Assembly (NCBI GenBank): GCA_951812925.1
Contig: OX638370.1
Span: 82,628,004-82,692,003 of the forward strand
Direction: 5' to 3'
DNA: 64,000 bases
DNA from: Calliopum simillimum
Taxonomy: Eukaryota; Arthropoda; Insecta; Diptera; Lauxaniidae
In this document: piece after piece, positions 57,780 through 64,000 of the stretch
How positions within the stretch are numbered: the stretch's first letter is position 1
Layout: each line of letters opens with the position of its first letter
Position numbers and translations under genes: made by a program
The notes under the pieces: model-generated
Told to the model about the DNA's origin: nothing
The model's database searches: none
The model's input: only the letters and a program-made list of their open reading frames with translations

Positions 57780-58196
57780 ACATTTTTCGACTTTCATAAA
57801 CTTTTACAACATTTTTTGGCTGTTTACGGTTTAGAAGTATTTTTCGACATTTGCGTCATTTTTATTTTCATATAAAAAAATTTCTAGGTTCTTGTGACAT
57901 TTTTCGAAAGTTTTGCAATTTTTTAACATACATTCATATATCTGTATGAAAATTTTAACATGTTTCAACTTTTGAAATCCAGCATTCCATATTTTTACAA
58001 AGGTTTTTCAAGCTTTGCATGATTTTTTCAACATTTCTCGACTTTGTCAGCGTATTTTGCTCAATCAAAATTTTTAATGACTTTTTCAACATTTTTCAAA
58101 TACATATTTCTCGTTTTAATCACCATTTTTCGATTTTTTCAAAATTTTTCAGCATTTTTTGGCTCTTTGTAACATTTTTGGGTTTTTCAACATAAA
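57780..58196. repeat. Degenerate TTTTTCNACATTTT tract, left part
   Basis: Words such as ACATTTTTCGACTTT, TTTTTCAACATTTCTCGACT and TTTTTCGATTTTTTC recur without fixed period. The tract resumes at 58940 after the inserted element. Confidence 0.55.
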
Positions 58197-58931
58197 TAGG
58201 GGAAAGTGAGGAGTTTTGAAGCATAAGGATTTGTGCAGCACGGTCATAGATGTCGCTTTGTAGTGATTTGTTTGCTCTGACCTACTGTTAACATTTTGTC
58301 ACCCAACATGTCAGTTGTAAAGCACAACAATTATGACAGATATCAACCTGAAATCGTATCTCACATGCGTAATACGCATTATTTGTTTCGCTCCGGCCAA
58401 GAGGTCGAGGTCGCAAGCCAATAAAACCACCATATTGATTTTGCCACAAAATGTGGCCAAGTTACGCCGGAAAGCTGAAGAGAAGCAAGCCAAAGAGGCC
58501 AAGAAGGATCAAAACGAAAATAGAGAAAACAGTCAAACTACCGGCAGCAAAGCGTAGTCGTCGCAAATTCTCGGCTCGACCGCAAATGGAATCTGACTCT
58601 ATAGAAGAAGACTTTTACACCATCTGTAAAGGTCCCATGCCGAAAAGATAATTTTCATTTTTGTTCATTTTATGAATTCTGATATATAATAACCATTATA
58701 ATTTGGCATTTTTCCTGATCTCAATAAAGGATTCTCTCCAAAAATGCCATTTTGTGTCGTGCACACATCTCCCCAAGATTTTTGAAAACTCCAAAAACAA
58801 TTTTTTTTGGGAAAGCAGACAGAGATTTTAAGTTGCTCTAGAGATTCGATTCGAGAAAATGTGAAAAAAATTATTTTGTGGTAGTTTTGACCCTAAACAA
58901 AGCGTGCTTCAAAACTCCTCTTTTTCCCCTA
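58197..58931 (+). mobile_element. pogo-like element with transposase tail
   Basis: The inverted termini share GGGGAAA..GAGGAGTTTTGAAGCA (left) and TGCTTCAAAACTCCTC..TTCCCC (right), with TA at each end. The interior keeps the end of a transposase gene. Termini of the form GGGGAAAGTG..TTTTGA occur, from memory, on pogo/Tigger-type insect elements. Most of the gene is deleted, so it is non-autonomous. Confidence 0.7.
58333..58651 (+). pseudogene. pogo-type transposase C-terminal remnant
   Basis: One frame gives LPQNVAKLRRKAEEKQAKE and KKDQNENRENSQTTGSKA. The overlapping frame continues KRSRRKFSARPQMESDS, IEEDFYTICKGPMPKR and a stop at 58649-58651. A lysine/glutamate coiled-coil followed by an acidic ...EDF(Y/F)C.(V/I)C stretch is typical of the end of pogo-type (CENP-B-like) transposases. 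The catalytic DDE domain is gone. A frameshift separates the two parts near 58545. Confidence 0.6.
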
Positions 58932-59660
58932 TATATATCGATGATTCAGTTTTGAAAAGATTTTTGAGTTCATCAACACTTTTAAAATTTTCCAGCATAT
59001 TTGAACATGCTAAAAATTTTCCTAGATATAGTAATATGTTTCTCTCACTTCTACAGAAGCTACTGCTAAAAGAAAGAGAATGAAGGTTTGAAATTTTACC
59101 ACTCCTTAATATTTTTTTCGAATCTTGCAACTTTTTTGGCTTTTCAACTTTAAACATTTTGGTTTCTTACATTACCATTACAATATATTCGGGTTAAAAC
59201 ATCTTAATTTTTTGATGTTTAACGTATACAGATAAACATAAAAAAACGGCTTTATGCCTCAGTGTAGTCTCAAAACATGAAAAATGTAGATGTTAAGTTG
59301 TATTTTTAATCCGACGATATGTTTTCGATTTTTCAACACTTTACGACTTTTGCAACCTTCCTTGAATGCTTCAATATTTTCAACTTTATTTATGTTTTTA
59401 TTTATTTTGCAAAACTCTGTTTTTGATTTTTGTTTGGAAATTGATGTTTAGCTTATTTCATCATGATTAAAATAACCACTTTTTAGCAGAGATAAGGCTC
59501 AATGGGCTTTAGCAGCTTAAAGACTTTAAGATTTTCGACCAGAAATATCAAATACCTTAAAACTATCAAAAAATGTCTCAGTGTTTTTCACTTGTTTTGT
59601 TGACGATATGCAATTTTTTTTGGACTTTTCAACTTTTTACGACTTTCAATCAATACCAGA
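58932..59660. repeat. Degenerate TTTTTCNACATTTT tract, right part
   Basis: Continues the word pattern of 57780-58196 (TTTCAACACTTTTAAAATTTT, ATTTTTCAACACTTTACGACTTTTG, TTTTCAACTTTTTACGACTTTC), decreasing after about 59450. Confidence 0.5.
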
Positions 59661-61266
59661 GAAAACAATAGATTTTGGTTTCCCATCGAAACAGAAAACT
59701 TTTAAAACTGTTCACCCTATTGGAAAAACCAGTTCATTCAATGGGGTTGCAAGGTCTCTATAAAATTTATTGGTCACAGAAAAATTCTTTCCCATTGGGT
59801 ATTTATTCAACCTATAGCTTTCTATCGAAAAATTTATATGTAAAGCTACTTTAATCCGCTTGACAATTCCTCAGTATACCCCAACTCGAACTTCATCCTT
59901 TAGCTATATGCTTTGTATATCGTTAAAAAAAAGTTGAAAAATGTTTTCTCATATATTTCCGTTATATTTTGTTTTTTTTTTCGCTCTGCCATTTTGAATA
60001 CACAGCACAATTCCAATGAATTTAACCCAAACCTACAGGTGTTTCGTTTTCCTGAGATACCTCCATATTTTTTTATTTCTATACATTTGCTTAATCTTAA
60101 AATCTTGAATTTGTTGCTTTTTGGATGGTTTTATGCTGTTGTTGTTGTTGTTGTTGTTGTTTCTGAACTTAAGTAGGGTTTGTTTTTGACTAATGCGGGT
60201 GGCGCCTGCACACCTGGTACAGATATTTATGGAGATGTTGTATGCTTGCAAATGTCTGCTTCTAGGGTTTCTTTTGTTAATTCAGAAGTTTTTAATGGGA
60301 AATATGATTTACGAGCATAATGAATTGAGATTTCAATTTAATTTTCTGTTTAGTGGAAAGCTTTATGCTAAAAAATTGCATTACTTTCATTTTTACATTA
60401 CTTTAATTTTATTTTATATATTTATTTAAGTATCTGGCTTTATGCTTCATGGAACTCTTTTGAATTCTATTTATAAAAACATCAAAGACAAGTGATTTTG
60501 CCAACCTATGCAAATTCTTAAGTTCGTATGTTCGTATGTAGATATGTATTTTTGTTATGAATTTACTAATGACTAAAACAAACAGTTTACAACGCTTAAT
60601 GCCTTTTAAATGACCAACAAGTTTCTCCGACTATTTTGCTTAGAATGTGGGCAGCATCTCTTTATTTATTGACAAAGGCCTACTTCAAATTTGTAGTAAA
60701 ATGGTTTTCTTTGTTACGTTTATTTGTATATGTTAAGCATAATTTAACAAACATATGTAGGTGTTTCTTTGTATTGTGCTTTTATCAAAAAATGGCATAT
60801 TTAGCATCAACCATATTCGTATTCAAACTCTACTACTTAGGTGGTCATCTGTTCATCAACTTTTTGTAACTGACACGTGACTGCTTGTAAAATTGACTAC
60901 TGTCTTAATTAACATATTTGAATAATTTGCGATAGATGCTTTTGAATTCATATGTCTGAGATATATGTAAGTTACAATTAGTTTTTTAAAACAAAATCCA
61001 CATACATATCATTTTCTTTTATGGTTATTTTCCAAATTTCGCGGCGCTAGCTGCATGAAATTCCAAATTTTATTGTAAAACAACACAATGATCTGTGGCC
61101 AGTGTCTGTTGGAATCATAATTGTTTCTTTCGACAACACATACGACAAGCTCAATTGATTTTAATTACATTTCTGCAAACAGATCTGCTCATGTATGTTG
61201 AATTCAATTGAAGCAAATAAGATCTACGTAGTTAATATAATATAACCCAGCGAGCAAAACAAAAAA
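59661..61266. other. Non-coding stretch
   Basis: A GTT run at 60136-60161. The frames at 59913-60869 are T-rich without motifs. Confidence 0.45.
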
Positions 61267-62255
61267 TTAATAAATTAAATATATATTTGTGATCCAATAA
61301 GAGCTTCCTACTTTGTTTTCTAAATAAAATACATTAAAACTAATGTATTGATGCAAATCTTTATTTGTAATGATAGTTCGGTTCCTACAACATTCTGTGG
61401 GTCCGCCAACTCTGTTGATCATATCGGCCGGTATTTCTTGAATAACACGAGTTATGTTGGTTTCCAAAACGTCATTAGCTTCGGGTTTCTCGACATAAAG
61501 AAGTGATTTAACATATCCCCAAAGAAAGTAATTCAATGGCGTCAAATCACATGATCTTGGTGGCCATTCTTGAGATGATGTTTTCATCGAACGTTTCCCT
61601 CAATAAAGCGATTGTTTCTCCAGCTGTATGGCATGTTGCGCCATCCTGTTAAAACCAGAGGTCGGCTACACTAATATCCCGAATTTTTAGCAATTTTGTT
61701 TGTTAACGTAGCCGTTCAACCAGAAATGAGCTTCGTCGTTAAACACAATTTTTCGATAAAATAATGGATCAATTTGAAGTTGTTGTAAGGCCCATAAACC
61801 GGAATTCAAACATACATCAAGATCAACCGGATTCAATTCTTGTTCGAGCTGTATTTTTAAAATACTATTTTATAGGCCTTCAGACCAAGATCACGCCTCA
61901 AGATGCGCCACAATGATTGATAAGAGATGCCCAAAGCCTGAGATCGACAACGAATGGATTATTCACGGTTTTCACGAACACTTTCTGCTACTACAGCAAT
62001 GTTCTCTTAATTACGGGGTCCATGCACTCTGGTTGAATGATGAATGTCCAATAGTGCAAAAATTGCTTCGAAGTCTGGTGATAGTGTTATGAATAGTTTG
62101 AATTGGACGCTCATAACGACCAAAATAATGTTGAAGAACTCTATAACATTCTCCAACTGTTGACTGATTTTGTTAGTAATAGATCTATGATGTGACAAAA
62201 TCGTATATCTATCTCTACGCCTTATGGTTTGCATAAAAAACAATACCAGTTTTCT
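61267..62255 (-). pseudogene. IS630/mariner-type transposase, decayed
   Basis: Minus-strand blocks in order: an N-terminal region near 62200-62040, RCRSQALGISYQSLWRIL and RRDLGLKAYK (helix-turn-helix, about 61880-61965), NDEAHFWLNGYVNKQNC (first catalytic Asp, about 61690-61740), ADLWF-stop-QDGATCHTAGETIALL (second Asp, about 61600-61665), then, after a frameshift, WPPRSCDLTPLNYFLWGYVKS. In the family the last reads PLDYFLWG, so the third catalytic Asp is Asn here. About 80 residues between QNC and ADLWF are deleted. The termini were not defined. Confidence 0.8.
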
Positions 62256-62332
62256 TGTATTAACTTATTTTACCACCTTTATTTTTCTTTAAGTTTACCG
62301 CAGCCTTTAAAGAGGCTTGCTTGATGTGCCTA
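62256..62332. other. Short gap
   Basis: Nothing recognised. Confidence 0.4.
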
Positions 62333-62410
62333 GGTTAGGTTAGGGTGGCGGTTATTGCAAAAACCTAACATAGACCGATTAGGTCCATAGCGAAGGTATA
62401 CCTTACTAAT
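62333..62410 (-). repeat. LOA-type 3' UTR fragment
   Basis: Minus strand: ATGGACCTAATCGGTCTATG, then AATAACCGCCACCCTAACC and TAACCTAGG. This matches the 3' end of the element at 20.2 kb (GGACCTTTTTGGTCTATG, GCCGCCACTTAAACC). Extreme 5' truncation of a retrotransposed copy is the simplest explanation. Confidence 0.7.
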
Positions 62411-62820
62411 CATAGAATGCTAACGTTAATACTAGTATTTCCCAAAGGGAGAAAAACATCATGTCCAGCAATAATATTAATTGATTTGATTTAAAATGTT
62501 TCCATATCTTCAGCAATTCTAACGTCAACGGCACTTCTATGCAAATGTCATTTCATCCCACTATATAAAAACATATGCAGACAAATGTGATTGCCATGTT
62601 TTTTGCTTATGTTACTTCTTTAGTGAAGACAACGCTAAAAGTCATCCCCCCGAAGGTTCCTTTATCTGATCGGGCTTGTCTAGAATCAAGGAGTGATTAT
62701 GCAAGAAATAAGAAATTGAAAGAAAATTAAGAATATTGGAATCTAGGGACCGGTTGGTATTCATTTGTTCAGATGATTTAAGCAAAAATTTTAAAAAGCT
62801 TAAGATAACCTCCATATAAG
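62411..62820. other. Non-coding stretch
   Basis: Nothing recognised. Confidence 0.4.
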
Positions 62821-63180
62821 TGATGAGCAAAATTAGTCTTGGTCTTGTTCTTGGCCTTGATAATTTTTCGAGACCAAGACTAAGACGCTGATTTCTTTGC
62901 AAGACCAAGACTGCTATGATCTTGGTCTTGGTCTTGGTCGCGATAATCGTTAGGACTAAGACTGCTTTTTAGTCTTGGTAATTTCGTTTTGAAGATAAAA
63001 TCATCACTCAATTTGAAATTTGGCATCTTAAAAAACCAACTGCTTTAGAAGACTAAGGTTTCGAAATTTTGATTATTTAATAATCGCTAGAAATTTTTTC
63101 AAGACCAAGACCTAGACTCAATATCAAACCAAGACCAAGACTCGATGTGCAAGATCAAGACTAAGACCAAGACTATTCTG
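62821..63180. repeat. GACCAAG-type inverted repeat, fullest copy
   Basis: Begins TGATGAGCAAAATTAGTCTTGG and is filled on the left with TCTTGGTCTTGG and on the right with GACCAAGACC words, so the halves can pair. The start TGATGAGCAAAA is the inverse of the TTTTGCTCATCA that ends the copies at 8.69 and 12.08 kb, which marks the family's terminus. Confidence 0.6.
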
Positions 63181-63189
63181 ATAAGAACG

Positions 63190-63703
63190 ATCGATCATTC
63201 CAGCGCTTCTCTAACATTTCATTACCATTCTTGTAGAGCGATTTATATTTGGCAAGAAAATAGGAGTATTTTTCGGCGAGATCACTTCCTTAGTTGAGCC
63301 CAATCTCTTTCCAGTGAGCATTTTTTTAGGTCTGTGAACAGATGAAGTCGCTTGGAGCCAAATCATCAACTTGTGAAACATTGTCTTGGAAAAACAGGAA
63401 AAGTGGCACCCACTTTGAAGGTAACACACCACCTTCTGATATTTCTAAAGTATAAGCTTTCTCACACAATTTCAGTTTAAGGTCATTTTAAATTTTTTTT
63501 GTGTTTTTTTTTTATGTTTTCCGCAATAACTGCAGATTTTGAGCGAGCGTACCTAGATTTTAGCATTATTAGTGCTTGTATGACCGGAAAACAGTTAATA
63601 CTGATCGATTTTTCATGGGCAGAGTCCGGATAATACGTATCAAGCCAAGTTTTTGTTTCATCAGTGTTATTTCCTGTCAAAAAGCAATGTTTCTTTTTTC
63701 CAT
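63190..63703 (-). pseudogene. mariner transposase with large internal deletion
   Basis: From ATG 63703 (minus) the frames give KKHCFLTGNNTDETKTWLD then YYPDSAHEKS, IAENIKKKHK, LKLCEKAYTLEISEGG and SKWVPLF, as in the DNA-binding half of mariner transposases. This jumps to DLAPSDF, a KKMLTGKRFGS block and YKSLYKNGNEMLEKRW, the C-terminal part with the third catalytic Asp. The region holding the first two catalytic Asps is deleted. Frameshifts lie near 63480, 63360 and 63290. A different mariner lineage from the 49.3 kb element. Confidence 0.8.
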
Positions 63704-64000
63704 TGTTTTCAAAATATAAAAAGTTATTTCACTGAAACCAATGTAACTTTTCAAAAAAAGTCAAATAATCATCAAATTTTTACAGCTATCTTTTGAAAGT
63801 TAGTACTTACTAAAAAAATATTAGTTCTGTATTTGTGGCGCCATCTATGTGTTAGACCGGGGATTCATCAGCCGATTTGTTACTTAAGGTTCTTTTGTAA
63901 AGAAGTAGTCCTTTTGATCTTTTTGGCATTTTTTTGACATAATTGAAACTCTTTCTAAATAAATTTTAATATTGTATGATACTTCTAAATTTATTGGGCT
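63704..64000. other. AT-rich end of window
   Basis: Nothing recognised. Confidence 0.4.

Overview
The window reads as nuclear DNA of an insect, most likely a fly (Diptera) and plausibly a tephritid fruit fly. The basis is the AT-rich background, the absence of bacterial gene organisation, and the transposon families seen: Tc1, several mariner lineages, a LOA-type non-LTR element with RNase H, an RTE-like element, a Penelope-like element, and hAT-like and pogo-like non-autonomous elements. The species assignment is inference. No long host protein-coding gene is visible. The window looks like a gene desert or the inside of very large introns, heavily colonised by mobile DNA.

Layout. 0-20 kb holds a palindromic Tc1 element (1.0-2.7 kb), a foldback at 4.2-5.1 kb, a 1.6-kb foldback with a clean 8-bp target duplication inside an older dispersed repeat (5.8-8.05 kb), several smaller palindromes (10.5, 12.1, 12.3 and 14.3 kb), a compact candidate gene for a 43-residue secreted peptide (17.5-17.7 kb), and a perfect 7-bp satellite of about 110 units (18.55-19.37 kb). 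20-33 kb holds a 5'-truncated LOA-type retrotransposon on the minus strand (20.2-22.7 kb), a possible promoter and 5' UTR (24.1-24.8 kb), an RTE-like fragment (25.5-26.1 kb), a foldback nested in a foldback (26.45-28.45 kb), another foldback (28.65-29.27 kb) and a 1.3-kb palindrome whose arms are tandem arrays (30.97-32.28 kb).

32-53 kb holds a scattered set of tRNA-like modules with RNA polymerase III A-box, B-box and T-run signals. Two of them sit inside a 1.1-kb inverted-repeat element (34.1-35.2 kb). The same interval has a 159-bp hAT-like MITE, a 550-bp inverted-repeat element, RTE-like fragments at 40.9 and 45.7 kb, decayed non-LTR RNase H regions at 39.5 and 50.9 kb, a Penelope-like GIY-YIG remnant with an internal duplication (46.5 kb), and a dead full-length mariner (49.3-50.6 kb). 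53-64 kb holds two more foldbacks (55.5-56.4 and 56.5-57.1 kb), a pogo-like element keeping only a transposase tail (58.2-58.9 kb), and two decayed IS630/mariner copies near the end.

The genes do not form a pathway. The coherent themes are an unusual density of long inverted repeats (at least fourteen), repeated association of those repeats with tRNA-like modules, and one candidate host gene hidden below normal ORF length cut-offs. Inverted repeats of this length could be transcribed into hairpin RNA, but nothing in the sequence alone proves expression.
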